Source: an uncultured Ruminiclostridium sp. (GTDB lineage Bacteria; Bacillota; Clostridia; Oscillospirales; Ruminococcaceae). Taken from it: a DNA stretch of 64,000 bases. Both the position numbers and the translations under genes were made by a program. Below are positions 50,851-60,219 of the stretch, piece by piece. The notes beneath the pieces are model-generated. The model did not search any database. It had not been told where the DNA came from and saw only the letters and a list, made by a program, of their open reading frames with translations. The DNA lies in contig CAKSFR010000006.1 in assembly GCA_934454635.1 (NCBI GenBank), forward strand, positions 62,001-126,000, read 5' to 3'. Each line of letters starts with the position of its first letter. The stretch's first letter is position 1.

Positions 50851-52233
50851 TCAGATTTTGCGTTTGCGGCGGGAATTTTTCTCCCAATGCTCGATAATTT
50901 TCGTGTCGGTGCGTTCTACGGCAAGGCTGTCTGCGGGGACGTTGCCTGTAATCGTAGAGCCTGCGCCGGTCGTTGCGTTTTCGCCTATTTCAACAGGCGC
51001 GACGAGGTTTGTGTTGCAGCCGATGAACGCGTGATTTCCGATAACTGTGCGGAATTTGTTTATTCCGTCGTAGTTCGCGGTAACGCAGCCGCAGCCGAAA
51101 TTTACGTCCTGTCCAACATCGCTGTCGCCGACGTAGGTGAGGTGCGCGACGCAGGTCTTTTCGCCGATGACGGAATTTTTCACCTCGACGAAATCGCCGA
51201 TTTTAACTCCGTCGCGGATAGTTGTTCCCGGGCGGATATGTACGAACGGTCCGATTTTGACGTTATTTCCGAGCTTGGAGTCGTACGCCTGAACATTGTT
51301 GAGAGCGGTATCGCCGCCGACCTCGGTGTTCTCGATAAGACTGTTAGGTCCGATAACGCAGCCTTTTCCGATCTCGGTTTCTCCGCGGAGTATCGTGTTC
51401 GGATAAATGAGCGTTTCAGCGCCGATTTTCACGTTTTTGCCGATTATTATTCCGTCGGTGCAGATAAATTCGACCCCGTTTGCCATGTGCTTTTCGATAA
51501 CCCGTTCGCGCGCGATTTTATTCAGCGCGAGGAGGTTAGCGCGGGTGTTCGCTCCCAGCACTATATCGGGATTTTCCGCGCGGAATATGCCCGCTTTTAA
51601 GCCTGCGGCGCGGATTATGCCGATAGTGTCGGTCAGATAATATTCGCCGTTCGCGTTCGCCGTTCCGAGCTGAGGGAGCGCCTTTGAGAGCGCGGCAGCG
51701 CTGAACCAATAGACTCCGGAATTTATCTCGCATATTGCGCGCTGAGCCTCGGAGCAGTCCTTCTGTTCGGTTATTCCGAGAAATTCGCCGTTTTCGCCGC
51801 GGATTATCCGACCGTAGCCCGTTGGGTCGTCAACCTCGGCGGTGACGACCGTCACCGAATTTCCGCCTGCCTTGTGCGCTTCAAGTGAGGCACGGATCGT
51901 CTGCGCGTCGATAAAAGGCGCGTCGCCGTACAGAATCAGCACATTTTCGCTTTCCTCGATAAGCGGCATCGCCTGCATCACGGCGTGACCCGTGCCTTTG
52001 CGCTGTGTCTGTAAAAATGTGCGGGAAAAACCCTTTTTGTTCATGTATTCGGTTACGAGTTCTGCGCCGCTTCCAACGACAACGCCGATATTTTCGGCGG
52101 AAAAGCCTGCCTCCGAAACGCTGTCGAGAACCCAGCCGAGCATAGGCTCTTCAAGAACGCGGCAAAGCACTTTCGGCTGCGAGGATTTCATTCTCGTGCC
52201 TTCTCCTGCCGCTAAAACAATCGCACTGTTCAT
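50851..52233 (-). CDS. glmU: Bifunctional GlmU (GlcN-1-P acetyltransferase / GlcNAc-1-P uridyltransferase), 460 aa
   Basis: Makes UDP-GlcNAc for peptidoglycan. The N-terminal pyrophosphorylase domain starts AIVLAAGEGTRMKSSQPKVL, with QRKGTGHAVMQA and LYGDAPF. The C-terminal half (~250-460) is a left-handed beta-helix of hexapeptide repeats with HLTYVGDSDVG and FGCGCVTANYDG active-site loops. ATG 52233 follows AAAGGAAAG; length is typical. Confidence 0.97.
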   Translation of the reverse strand: MNSAIVLAAGEGTRMKSSQPKVLCRVLEEPMLGWVLDSVSEAGFSAENIGVVVGSGAELVTEYMNKKGFSRTFLQTQRKGTGHAVMQAMPLIEESENVLILYGDAPFIDAQTIRASLEAHKAGGNSVTVVTAEVDDPTGYGRIIRGENGEFLGITEQKDCSEAQRAICEINSGVYWFSAAALSKALPQLGTANANGEYYLTDTIGIIRAAGLKAGIFRAENPDIVLGANTRANLLALNKIARERVIEKHMANGVEFICTDGIIIGKNVKIGAETLIYPNTILRGETEIGKGCVIGPNSLIENTEVGGDTALNNVQAYDSKLGNNVKIGPFVHIRPGTTIRDGVKIGDFVEVKNSVIGEKTCVAHLTYVGDSDVGQDVNFGCGCVTANYDGINKFRTVIGNHAFIGCNTNLVAPVEIGENATTGAGSTITGNVPADSLAVERTDTKIIEHWEKNSRRKRKI

Positions 52234-52416
52234 AGTCAATCTTTCCTTTTCTGCGGGCAAAATCCCCGCGTAATTATATATATTCCTCATACCTTATATT
52301 ATTGCACATTGCGGCAGAATAATCAATAGCAAAATTCAAAATATTCCTTTTTGTGATTATACTGTATCAAAATGGCAAAAAAATGTACGGCACAGGCGGG
52401 TAAACACGGCTTATTT

Positions 52417-52450
52417 TGTGCAATAAAGCGAAAATACGCCTTATTGCACA
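52417..52450. promoter_or_regulatory. 14-bp inverted repeat upstream of the Thr-rich surface protein
   Basis: TGTGCAATAAAGCG (52417-52430) and CGCCTTATTGCACA (52437-52450) pair with one mismatch around a six-base loop, ending ten bases before the -35 box. A third TTATTGCACA occurs at 52299-52308. The 304-base gap 52234-52537 holds these sites and the promoter only. Confidence 0.65.
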
Positions 52451-52459
52451 CTTTGTGGA

Positions 52460-52489
52460 TTGACAAAAGCAGTATTATTGTGATATGAT
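52460..52489 (+). promoter_or_regulatory. Promoter of the Thr-rich surface protein
   Basis: TTGACA (52460-52465), 18-base spacer, TATGAT (52484-52489). Confidence 0.78.
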
Positions 52490-52537
52490 AAAAATATATT
52501 TTTGTGATGATGAATGTTTGGAGGAAGAATATCGGCT

Positions 52538-53650
52538 ATGAAAATGAAGAGAATTATTTTATCGGCTGTTTCTGCGGCTGTAGCTGCCGCCGCTTGTACG
52601 ATCGCGTCCGGAGCATACATTTCTGTTCCGAGTTCGAGCAATTCCGGTCTTGTCGCAACAAACCAGAGCTGGAAGCTCGTAATAAACGGTAGCTATAACG
52701 TTGATTATACCAAAGCGGGCGCGCTTCAATTTGTTACTAAGGTTTCGGATATAAAGGCTTATGAAAAGGATAAGACTGCGGGCGTCTACGGCGATACCGA
52801 AAAGGCATTTGCCGATTTTTCCGGCTGTATCGCGCTTGGCGCAAACGACTGGTTCCAGTATGATTATTCGGGCATTGACGGCGCTGCGGGAGATAACGTT
52901 TCCGCTGCAAGCGTTACGTTAGGAGATAACGGAACCGTTGTTTTCAGCGCAGACCTGCACGGAAAAAATATTACAAACGAAGCTCAGGCGTGGACGGCGG
53001 TAAGCTTCAGCGAATGGGGAAATGCGTCCGCCGATTACAGCGTCGCGGTTGTCAGCGCAACGCTCTATGACCTGAGCGGCAATGTGCTTATTTCATTTGA
53101 CGGAAACGGAAATTGTCTGGCTAATGCCGCTGCGGAAACTCAAGCGGAAACGACTGTTCCCGAAACGACGCCGGAAACAACGACCACCACGACCGTTCCC
53201 GAAACGACCACCACAACAACTACCACAACGACTGCGGCGACAACAACTACTACAACTACTACAACGACCGCAGCGACTACTACAACCACCGAGGCGACCA
53301 CGACAACTACGGAAGCAGTGACCACGACGGAAGAAATCACGACCGAGGAAACGACCGAGGAAGCTGCGGAAGAAACGACCGAGGAAGCGGAAGAGGCTGT
53401 CGCGACAGAAGAAGTAACGACAACAACGGCTGCCGAAACGACAACCACAACCACCGAGGCTGAAACTACGGCAGCGACCGAAATAAGCGAAGAAACGGCG
53501 CCGACAACGGCTGCGCCCGCAGCAGCGGCTCAGTCCGCAGGCATTACGTCGAAGAGCGATTCGCTTATGATAGTGCTTATCGCGGCAGGCGTAGTTATCG
53601 TCGGAGCGCTCGTCGGCTTTGTAATTGTAGCGGCAAGACGTAAAAAGTAA
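52538..53650 (+). CDS. Cell-surface protein with Thr-rich stalk and C-terminal membrane anchor, 370 aa
   Basis: Signal peptide (residues 1-~30), then a ~170-residue globular beta domain (SWKLVINGSYNVDYTKAG, FQYDYSGIDGA, AWTAVSFSEWGN), then about 130 residues made almost wholly of Thr with Glu, Ala and Pro, and a final membrane span followed by RRKK. No LPxTG motif is seen, so it is probably held by the membrane span. The domain could be carbohydrate-binding but is not recognised. ATG 52538 lies twelve bases from GGAGG. Confidence 0.8.
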   Translation: MKMKRIILSAVSAAVAAAACTIASGAYISVPSSSNSGLVATNQSWKLVINGSYNVDYTKAGALQFVTKVSDIKAYEKDKTAGVYGDTEKAFADFSGCIALGANDWFQYDYSGIDGAAGDNVSAASVTLGDNGTVVFSADLHGKNITNEAQAWTAVSFSEWGNASADYSVAVVSATLYDLSGNVLISFDGNGNCLANAAAETQAETTVPETTPETTTTTTVPETTTTTTTTTTAATTTTTTTTTTAATTTTTEATTTTTEAVTTTEEITTEETTEEAAEETTEEAEEAVATEEVTTTTAAETTTTTTEAETTAATEISEETAPTTAAPAAAAQSAGITSKSDSLMIVLIAAGVVIVGALVGFVIVAARRKK

Positions 53651-53668
53651 CCCGAAAGGAATGATATT

Positions 53669-53812
53669 ATGAATATGGCATTTGAAGCAGCGCGCATCGC
53701 GGGCGTATCCTCGCCCATCTCCCCCGTAACGATCGTTATAATCGTTGTTGCGGCGGTCGCGGTTGCCGCTTGCGTAGTTCTTTCTATTCTCGCAAAGAAG
53801 AAAAAGAAATAA
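53669..53812 (+). CDS. Small single-span membrane protein, 47 aa
   Basis: Translates as MNMAFEAARIAGVSSP, then a hydrophobic stretch of about 24 residues and a KKKKK end. AAAGGA lies eight bases before the ATG, and it starts 18 bp after the Thr-rich protein, so the two are probably co-transcribed. The size, orientation and tail resemble the anchor of its neighbour; it could be a partner. It is too short for family assignment. Confidence 0.72.
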   Translation: MNMAFEAARIAGVSSPISPVTIVIIVVAAVAVAACVVLSILAKKKKK

Positions 53813-53819
53813 GTCTGTT

Positions 53820-53849
53820 CCCCCGCAGGGCGCGGGGGTCGGCTTTTTG
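53820..53849 (+). terminator. Terminator after the small membrane protein
   Basis: CCCCCGC (53820-53826) pairs with GCGGGGG (53832-53838), followed by TCGGCTTTTT. Confidence 0.65.
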
Positions 53850-53930
53850 CCGAAAATTGACGGATTATGGCGAATTTCGGAGAATTTTCCGCGCCGTGAC
53901 CGATAACCCGAAAAAGAAAGGGTCAGATCA

Positions 53931-54617
53931 ATGGAATTTTTTCAGAGCATTCAGCAGGATTTTTACAAGTGCTTTATACGCGAGGACAGATATAAGCTGT
54001 TCCTCGACGGTATCGGCGTAACGATAAAGATTTCGCTCCTAGCGATAGTCATAGGCGTTGCAATAGGTCTGCTCATCGCGCTTTGCAGCCTTTCAAACAA
54101 GAAGTTCCTGCGCGGGATAGGCAAGGTTTACACCGACGTTATCCGCGGAACGCCGTCCGTTACGCAGCTTATGATAATTTACTTCGTAATTTTCGCGTCG
54201 GTACATATCGACAAGTGGATAATAGCGGCGATCGCGTTCGGAATAAATTCGGGCGCATACGTTTCCGAGATAATCCGCGCGGGTATCCTTTCTATTGATA
54301 AGGGACAGACCGAAGCGGGACGTTCTCTCGGACTGAGCGGCAGCCAGACAATGATACGCATTGTTATCCCGCAGGCGGTCAAGAATATTTTCCCCGCTTT
54401 GTGCAACGAATTTATCGTTCTGATAAAGGAAACGGCGATCGTCGGATATGTCGGGCTTATGGATATTCAGAAAGCGGGCGACTTTATCAAGAGCGCGACC
54501 TTTGAACCGTTTATGCCGCTTGTCGGAACTGCGGTGATCTATTTCGTAATTATAAAGGCGCTTACGATAGGGCTGCGCGTGATTGAAAAGAAGCTCAGAA
54601 AATCCGAGATAAGATAA
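53931..54617 (+). CDS. Polar amino acid ABC transporter permease, 228 aa
   Basis: About five membrane spans with the HisM-type start LDGIGVTIKISLLAIVIG, the IRGTPSVTQLMIIYF segment and the EAA loop AGRSLGLSGSQTMIRIVIPQA that docks the ATPase. It is the first of three consecutive transporter genes. Confidence 0.95.
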   Translation: MEFFQSIQQDFYKCFIREDRYKLFLDGIGVTIKISLLAIVIGVAIGLLIALCSLSNKKFLRGIGKVYTDVIRGTPSVTQLMIIYFVIFASVHIDKWIIAAIAFGINSGAYVSEIIRAGILSIDKGQTEAGRSLGLSGSQTMIRIVIPQAVKNIFPALCNEFIVLIKETAIVGYVGLMDIQKAGDFIKSATFEPFMPLVGTAVIYFVIIKALTIGLRVIEKKLRKSEIR

Positions 54618-54629
54618 GGGGGAAGCGGA

Positions 54630-55355
54630 ATGATAAAGGTAAACAATCTGCATATGTCGTTCGGCGACCTGCACGTTCTCAACGGTATAAACGAGCATAT
54701 TTCACAAGGCGAGGTCGTTGTTATAATCGGACCTTCCGGCTCGGGAAAAAGCACCTTCCTGCGTTGTCTGAATCTTCTTGAAACGCCGACGGAGGGCGAA
54801 ATTTACATTGACGACGAGCTTATAAACACCCCGAAAGCCGACGTAAACAGAATGCGGCAGAAAATGGGAATGGTTTTTCAGCAGTTCAATCTTTTCCCGC
54901 ACCTTAAAATAATGGACAACATCACGCTTGCGCCCGTTCTGCTGAAGAAAATGACAAAGGAACAGGCTGAAAATAAAGGCAAAGAGCTGCTCGCGAGGGT
55001 AGGGCTTTCCGAAAAGGCGGACGCTTATCCGAATCAGCTTTCGGGCGGACAGAAGCAGAGAGTCGCGATTGCGCGCGCGCTTGCAATGGAGCCTGAAATA
55101 ATGCTTTTTGACGAACCCACTTCCGCGCTCGACCCCGAAATGGTCGGCGAGGTTCTCGACGTTATGAAGGATCTGGCAAATTCGGGAATGACGATGGTGG
55201 TAGTTACGCACGAAATGGGATTTGCGCGCGAAGTCGGAACACGGCTTCTGTTTATGGATCAGGGCAATATTCTTGAACAGGGCGTGCCCGAAGAGGTTTT
55301 TGAAAATCCCCAAAACGAGCGCACAGTCAGATTTTTAAGTAAAGTTCTGAAATAA
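54630..55355 (+). CDS. Polar amino acid ABC transporter ATP-binding protein, 241 aa
   Basis: Walker [15 protein letters not shown], signature [14 protein letters not shown], Walker [18 protein letters not shown] and the switch His in VVTHEMGFA. GlnQ-like, 240 residues. It follows the permease by 12 bp. Confidence 0.96.
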   Translation: MIKVNNLHMSFGDLHVLNGINEHISQGEVVVIIGPSGSGKSTFLRCLNLLETPTEGEIYIDDELINTPKADVNRMRQKMGMVFQQFNLFPHLKIMDNITLAPVLLKKMTKEQAENKGKELLARVGLSEKADAYPNQLSGGQKQRVAIARALAMEPEIMLFDEPTSALDPEMVGEVLDVMKDLANSGMTMVVVTHEMGFAREVGTRLLFMDQGNILEQGVPEEVFENPQNERTVRFLSKVLK

Positions 55356-55357
55356 AC

Positions 55358-55372
55358 GCAGACAAAGTCTGC
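55358..55372 (+). repeat. Small three-base-loop hairpin between transporter genes
   Basis: GCAGAC-aaa-GTCTGC, two bases after the ATPase stop. It may stabilise or end part of the transcript so that the binding protein is made in excess. It also fits the triloop hairpin class seen elsewhere. Confidence 0.6.
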
Positions 55373-55387
55373 ATTTATAAATACGGA

Positions 55388-55422
55388 ACTCCAAAAACCT
55401 CCTTTACGGCAGTTTTTAGAGT
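55388..55422. repeat. Relic of the 149-bp inverted-repeat element
   Basis: ACTCCAAAAACC and AGTTTTTAGAGT pair imperfectly, with the ends resembling those of 18524-18672 and TCCAAAA following as there. The middle is deleted. Confidence 0.5.
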
Positions 55423-55453
55423 ATCCAAAATAAAAATTAAGGAGAAAACTAAA

Positions 55454-56260
55454 ATGAAACTCAGAAAAATTCTCGCATTGGCAGCAGCAGCTCTCATGGC
55501 TGTATCAGTTGCAGGCTGTTCCGAAAAGAAGTCGGACGACGCAGCTTCAACAACCTCCGGCGCGGCTCAGGAAAACACCGCTTCCGCAGGAACTATCAAG
55601 TTCGGTACGAACGCGGAATTTCCGCCCTTTGAATTTGTTGCCGCAAACGGTGTTATCGACCAGTACGACGGTATCGACATGGCTATCGCTAAGCAGATCG
55701 CTGACGACAACAACATGACTCCCGTAATTGAAAATATGGAGTTCGATTCACTGCTCATCGCTCTTCAGAACGGTCAGATAGACGCAGTTATCTCGGGTAT
55801 GACAGCTACCGATGAGAGAAGAGAATCCGTTGATTTCTCGACAACATATTACACCGCAAAGCAGGTCATGATAGTTAAGGAAGATTCCACTATCGAAAAG
55901 GCTTCCGATATGGCTGACAAGAAGATCGTTGTAATTCAGGGCTATACGGGCGAAACCTGCGTTAAGGATTTCGGCTATCCTTATGAAGCGTTCAAGAAGG
56001 GTACAGAAGCTATCCTTGAGCTTATCAACGGCAAGTGCGACGTTGTTGTTATCGACTCCGCAACGGCTCTCAAGTACGTTGGCGACAACGAGGGTCTGAA
56101 GATCGTTGAAGATAACGACGCTTTCGAGTCCGAGGAATACGGAATTGCAGTTGCAAAGGGCAACACAGAAATGCTCGACAAAATCAACGCTACCGTTGAG
56201 AAAATGCTTGCTGACGGCACTATCAACGAGCTTTCCGCAAAGTATGCAGAGGCTGAATAA
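55454..56260 (+). CDS. Polar amino acid ABC transporter substrate-binding lipoprotein, 268 aa
   Basis: Lipoprotein signal with SVAGC (Cys22). The mature protein is a two-lobed type II binding protein: IKFGTNAEFPPFEF at the start, GIDMAIAKQIAD, DAVISGMTATDERRESVDFS, and the late YGIAVAKGNTEM. The motif set is that of glutamine/polar amino acid binders; exact specificity is open. AAGGAG precedes the ATG. Codon use is more biased than in the permease, fitting higher expression. Confidence 0.95.
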   Translation: MKLRKILALAAAALMAVSVAGCSEKKSDDAASTTSGAAQENTASAGTIKFGTNAEFPPFEFVAANGVIDQYDGIDMAIAKQIADDNNMTPVIENMEFDSLLIALQNGQIDAVISGMTATDERRESVDFSTTYYTAKQVMIVKEDSTIEKASDMADKKIVVIQGYTGETCVKDFGYPYEAFKKGTEAILELINGKCDVVVIDSATALKYVGDNEGLKIVEDNDAFESEEYGIAVAKGNTEMLDKINATVEKMLADGTINELSAKYAEAE

Positions 56261-56274
56261 TAATTAAAGCGATA

Positions 56275-56313
56275 AAAAACTCGGGACGGCGAAAAACCGT
56301 TCCGAGTTTTTGT
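56275..56313. terminator. Bidirectional terminator
   Basis: AAAAACTCGGGACGG (56275-56289) pairs with CCGTTCCGAGTTTTT (56297-56311) with one mismatched step, between convergent genes. Confidence 0.9.
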
Positions 56314-56323
56314 TTTTGCTGGA

Positions 56324-56827
56324 TTATTCCCAGTGAAATTTCGTGAGCGAGCCTTTGTTTTTCAGCTCGGGGAAGCCCCACTGCCGCAGCACCTCATATA
56401 CGCCTATTGCAACGCTGTTCGAGAGGTTAAGGCTGCGCGCCGCTTCGTTGTCGATCATCGGGATACGCACGCAGCGCTCCTTATTTTCGTAGAGAAGCTG
56501 TTCGGGCAGCCCTTGATCCTCACGTCCGAAAACGATATACACGCGGTCGCGGTACTGCACGTCGCAGTAGTTGTTCAGCGCCTTTGTGCTGAAATATCGG
56601 AAGTCGCCGTTCGGATTTTTCGAGAAAAAGTCACCCAGATTTTCGTAATAGGTTATGTCGAGCAGGTGCCAGTAGTCAAGTCCGGCACGTTTTAGCTGCC
56701 TGTCGTCAATTTCAAAGCCCATGGGCTTTACGATATGAAGCCTTGCGCCCGTGAGCGCGCAGGTGCGCGCGATGTTGCCCGTGTTTTGCGGTATGCGCGG
56801 TTCAACAAGAACGATATTGAGTTCCAT
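56324..56827 (-). CDS. trmL: tRNA (cytidine(34)-2'-O)-methyltransferase TrmL, 167 aa
   Basis: SPOUT-fold enzyme that methylates the wobble base of tRNA-Leu. LVEPRIPQNTGNIARTCALTG at the start, LKRAGLDYW and the knot region with FGREDQGLP, RIPM and SLNLSNSVAI are diagnostic. Length is typical. Confidence 0.96.
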   Translation of the reverse strand: MELNIVLVEPRIPQNTGNIARTCALTGARLHIVKPMGFEIDDRQLKRAGLDYWHLLDITYYENLGDFFSKNPNGDFRYFSTKALNNYCDVQYRDRVYIVFGREDQGLPEQLLYENKERCVRIPMIDNEAARSLNLSNSVAIGVYEVLRQWGFPELKNKGSLTKFHWE

Positions 56828-56844
56828 AATCTGCCTTTCGATAA

Positions 56845-56874
56845 TAAACCCGCTGAACGTTTAAGAACAGCGGG
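56845..56874 (-). terminator. Terminator of the collagen-like operon
   Basis: On the minus strand CCCGCTG (56874-56868) pairs with CAGCGGG (56855-56849), followed by TTTATT. Confidence 0.7.
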
Positions 56875-56884
56875 TAAGCTTATT

Positions 56885-58657
56885 TTATTTTCTTCTGCCT
56901 CTTTTGCGGCCGGATTTCTTAACGAGAAGAACCGAACCTGCTGCGGCTGCCGGAATAATAAGACCTATTGCAATACCCGTGTTCGGGTTTACAACGCCGC
57001 CCTTTCCGTAGGTCGTATTTGATGGGTCAAGCGTAACATCTCCCGCAGTCGGAGTGTTATTATCTGTGTTGGAGGGAACCTGTCCGTATGTGCCGTTTAC
57101 ATATACGACCTGTCCGTCCTTTCCGTCGCGTCCGTCTGCGCCGTCTTTACCGTCCTTGCCGTCTGCGCCGTCCTGACCGTCTTCGCCGGGTTCGCCGTCC
57201 TCGCCCTTGAGCGATTCGAGCCACTGAGCGAGAGTGCCTTTATAGCCCTGTTCCTGAGCAAGTTCATAGGCGGACTTTCCGTTTGCGCCTTCCTTGCCGG
57301 TAATATTCTTGATGAAATTATCTACGCTTCCGTAGTTTCTCTTTGCCCAGCCCTCAAAGCTTACGGAGCTGATAAAATTATCCATGCTGCCATAGTTGCG
57401 CTTTGCCCATTCTTCAAAGGATTCGCCGTCTGCGCCGTCCTTGCCGTTAGTACCGTTTACGCCGTCTTTACCGTTAGTACCGTTTATACCGTCCTTGCCG
57501 TCTGCGCCGTCCTTACCGTCTGCGCCGTCCTGACCCTTGAGCATATCGCGAATCGAACTGTCGTTTTCAATAAGATTTTTTACGACCTCGACAATCTGGC
57601 TGTTGGGAACCTGATATGCTGCAAGCTTGTCGTTGATTACCGCGATTGCGTTTTCGAGGTTATCAATCTGACCCGTGTAGCGGCTGTCGCTGAGAACGGC
57701 TGCCACTAACTCTCCGCGGTGGTTTGTGAAATAGCTTTCAATCAGTTTGTTCACGTCGTCCTCGGTAAGCAGCTTGTCCGGAATGCTGCTCTCCATATCA
57801 TTTTTTACCTGATTGACATAATCAACGAGCGTGCCCGTATCGCTGTCCGAAAGCCCTATATATTCCTTTATAAGGCGTTCAAGAATATTCATTACCTGCT
57901 TTTTCGAGTAGTATGCGTCGTCCTTGGCTTCATACTTTATTCTGATACCGTGCTGAGATGTGCTGTCAAGAGTGAAGCTTAGGTCGTGACCGGAGTTAAG
58001 GGTCGTAGTCGGAGAAGAATCGACCCTGTCGCTGAGATTGATTTTGTACATATAATATTTAAGCGAATCTGCAAAAATCGAATCGTTGACCAGCTTGTTC
58101 CAACCGAGAAGCGTGCGGAAATCAGCAGCATAGAGCTTATAGTCGAAGCTTCCGATGTTCGGGTTTGCGGAGGAACGCTTTATATCAATATAAGAATTTC
58201 CGTCGGAGTCTGTTCCCTTTGAGAAAGAAAGAGTAAGAAAGAAATAATCGTTTGAAGCCATTGCATTGCTGATATTACTTGCCTGACTGCCAGAAAGGGA
58301 GGTGTTATATGCAAATCCGATAGAGTTGTTTGAAATTTTAAAGTTGAGAGTCAGACTGCGGTATTTCGCGAGCTCGCGAAGCTCGTCCTTTGTCATTACC
58401 ACAAAATTACCCGCCGCAGGAGAAAGCTCGATAGTGCGGTTCACTATAACTCCGTTGTCAATAAGCGCAAGGTACTGTACAAGCGTATAGCCGGTAGCAC
58501 TGCGAATATAGCTGTCAAGGGTGATGAAGTCGCCGATCGGCTGATCGTCGGAAGTGCCGACAGACGGCTGCGCCCCCGCTGTAAATCCGAACGCGGGCAC
58601 CGTTCCGAACACGATGATTGCCGCTAGCGCCGAGCAGAGTGTTTTTCTGAGTTTCAT
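56885..58657 (-). CDS. Collagen-like surface protein, 590 aa
   Basis: Signal peptide ending near AGA (residue ~29), a ~340-residue N-terminal region rich in Ser/Asn, then Gly-x-y triplets of the type GADGKDGADGKDG in two blocks (about 375-410 and 490-525). Between the blocks are two copies of a WAKRNYGS-DNFI unit and the motif KSAYELAQEQGYKGTLAQWL common in bacterial collagen-like proteins. The C-terminus has NPNTG, a membrane span and RKRGRRK, like a sortase substrate with a variant motif. It is the last gene of the operon headed by the BY-kinase, 18 bp after its neighbour. Confidence 0.9.
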   Translation of the reverse strand: MKLRKTLCSALAAIIVFGTVPAFGFTAGAQPSVGTSDDQPIGDFITLDSYIRSATGYTLVQYLALIDNGVIVNRTIELSPAAGNFVVMTKDELRELAKYRSLTLNFKISNNSIGFAYNTSLSGSQASNISNAMASNDYFFLTLSFSKGTDSDGNSYIDIKRSSANPNIGSFDYKLYAADFRTLLGWNKLVNDSIFADSLKYYMYKINLSDRVDSSPTTTLNSGHDLSFTLDSTSQHGIRIKYEAKDDAYYSKKQVMNILERLIKEYIGLSDSDTGTLVDYVNQVKNDMESSIPDKLLTEDDVNKLIESYFTNHRGELVAAVLSDSRYTGQIDNLENAIAVINDKLAAYQVPNSQIVEVVKNLIENDSSIRDMLKGQDGADGKDGADGKDGINGTNGKDGVNGTNGKDGADGESFEEWAKRNYGSMDNFISSVSFEGWAKRNYGSVDNFIKNITGKEGANGKSAYELAQEQGYKGTLAQWLESLKGEDGEPGEDGQDGADGKDGKDGADGRDGKDGQVVYVNGTYGQVPSNTDNNTPTAGDVTLDPSNTTYGKGGVVNPNTGIAIGLIIPAAAAGSVLLVKKSGRKRGRRK

Positions 58658-58675
58658 ATTTTTTACCAGCCTTTC

Positions 58676-59215
58676 TTACTTTGAAGGATGTTGGAGCATC
58701 TGTATTCTTATTTTGCAGTAAAAACGTGATTGTTTTGCGCTTTTTCGCAGGAATATCCCCGCGAGAAACAGCGCGGCTTCCGCACCGAAGAAAAATGTGC
58801 ATAAAACAATCCTGTCCGGTTCAAGCGCGTACAGCGGAACGAAAACGCAGTCGGTCACGAGCGAGCATAGCTGTGTGAGCAGCTCGTCAAGCGCGCCTGT
58901 ACGCGTATCGCGTGCGCCGAGAAGCAGCAGCGGCAGGAACCGCAGAACTGCGGAATATACGGGAAAAAGCCATTGCCGCATGAAGCCCGCAAGCAGTGCG
59001 GCGCTGAGCCATACCGCAAGCATTACCCAAAATCCGAGGTAATAGACCCATTCAAACGGCGCGCCGAACAGGAGAAATGCACAGGCGAACGTCGCGGCGG
59101 CATGAACGGCGATATTTTCACCGGTACCTGTCGCAAAAGCGGCGCGTATCCTTTTTTCGGCAAAACGTGCGGCGAGCGGGTGAGCAGCGATAAAGGAATC
59201 GGTTTTTAAGCCCAT
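58676..59215 (-). CDS. Multi-span membrane protein, 179 aa
   Basis: About four membrane spans between residues 38 and 155, with a basic N-terminus and a C-terminal KQSRFYCKIRIQ tail. No family is recognised. It overlaps the upstream membrane protein by ten bases and precedes the collagen-like gene by 18 bp, so it is part of that export or surface unit. Confidence 0.72.
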   Translation of the reverse strand: MGLKTDSFIAAHPLAARFAEKRIRAAFATGTGENIAVHAAATFACAFLLFGAPFEWVYYLGFWVMLAVWLSAALLAGFMRQWLFPVYSAVLRFLPLLLLGARDTRTGALDELLTQLCSLVTDCVFVPLYALEPDRIVLCTFFFGAEAALFLAGIFLRKSAKQSRFYCKIRIQMLQHPSK

Positions 59216-60219
59216 TCAAACACCCCCGTCTGCACCAGTATGAAGCCGTACCAAGCTGCGATGATGAGCGCGGCGGCAGCCGTGTACACAATTTTCGCGC
59301 TTTTTTCATTTTCGCGGAAAGTCATGACGGCAAGCCTTTTTCCTATCGGGAAAAGCTCTCCGCATACGGAGAGAACCGAGGGAAGCCCGAGCATTGCGGC
59401 AAGCGGCATAAAGCGAATATCGGAAACGCTCGGCAGCGACACAACAGCCGCCGCAAAAAGCGTAATTATCATAGTTTCGGAATAATCCCTGTCTGAGTGC
59501 ATCTTGCGCGTGAGCGCCGCGAAAATGAACAGCAGGAAAAAAGCTGCGGGGACAAGCGGAGATATTCCGTTTTGAGGGAATGACTGCGCTGAAGCGGACA
59601 TATACTGGAAAAGGACGTCCCCGGGATTTATAAACAAAAGTGCGGCGCCCGCAAACAGACCTGCGATAAGCAGGGGAATCCCGACGGGGAAAAGCAGCAC
59701 CGGATAAAAAGCGAGAAGAAGCAGCGCTTCGGGGCAGAAGCACACGGCAAGCAGCAAAAGAGCGGCGTATCGCGAAAATCGCCTTTGCGAAGCGTATTTA
59801 AAAGCGTACATACAAAGCGCCGCAGCGCAGAATATCACGGGTTCATGTACAAAATAAAGCCAAAATCCGCTTGCTGCGAATATCGCTGCCGAAAAAGACG
59901 GGCAAGATGAACGGTAGGCATAGCGTGAAACTGAAACCGCGAAAACTGCGGACAGAACGGCGTATATTGCTGTACTGTCGGGGAAAATCAGCGCCAGCAG
60001 ACGCGCGGGATAGGAAAATCCGATCGGCAGAGCGCTTGCGCTTCCCTCTAAAATAAGCTCGTACTGCGCCGCGATATCGGGCGATACAGAGCCGAGGCAA
60101 ACAAAAGTGCAGAAAAAGATTACAGCGCCCGCAGCGGAGCATATAAGAGCTTTTTTCTTCAGCGCCGAGCACGCTGCGAGCAGCAGCGGCAGCGCAATAC
60201 ACGTCGCGGCAGCAATCAT
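59206..60219 (-). CDS. Polytopic membrane protein, EpsG/O-antigen-polymerase-like topology, 337 aa
   Basis: About ten spans, with aromatic-rich loops such as ASGFWLYFVHEPVIFC and a late DIRFMPLAAMLG. The topology and its position next to a BY-kinase resemble EpsG-type polysaccharide polymerases, but I see no motif that proves it. It overlaps the kinase by four bases. Confidence 0.68.
   Translation of the reverse strand: MIAAATCIALPLLLAACSALKKKALICSAAGAVIFFCTFVCLGSVSPDIAAQYELILEGSASALPIGFSYPARLLALIFPDSTAIYAVLSAVFAVSVSRYAYRSSCPSFSAAIFAASGFWLYFVHEPVIFCAAALCMYAFKYASQRRFSRYAALLLLAVCFCPEALLLLAFYPVLLFPVGIPLLIAGLFAGAALLFINPGDVLFQYMSASAQSFPQNGISPLVPAAFFLLFIFAALTRKMHSDRDYSETMIITLFAAAVVSLPSVSDIRFMPLAAMLGLPSVLSVCGELFPIGKRLAVMTFRENEKSAKIVYTAAAALIIAAWYGFILVQTGVFEWA

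Noticed and set aside
53150..53470. Thr-codon repeats as minisatellite or CRISPR
   Set aside because: They encode an in-frame Thr/Glu-rich stalk of a surface protein with varied codons.
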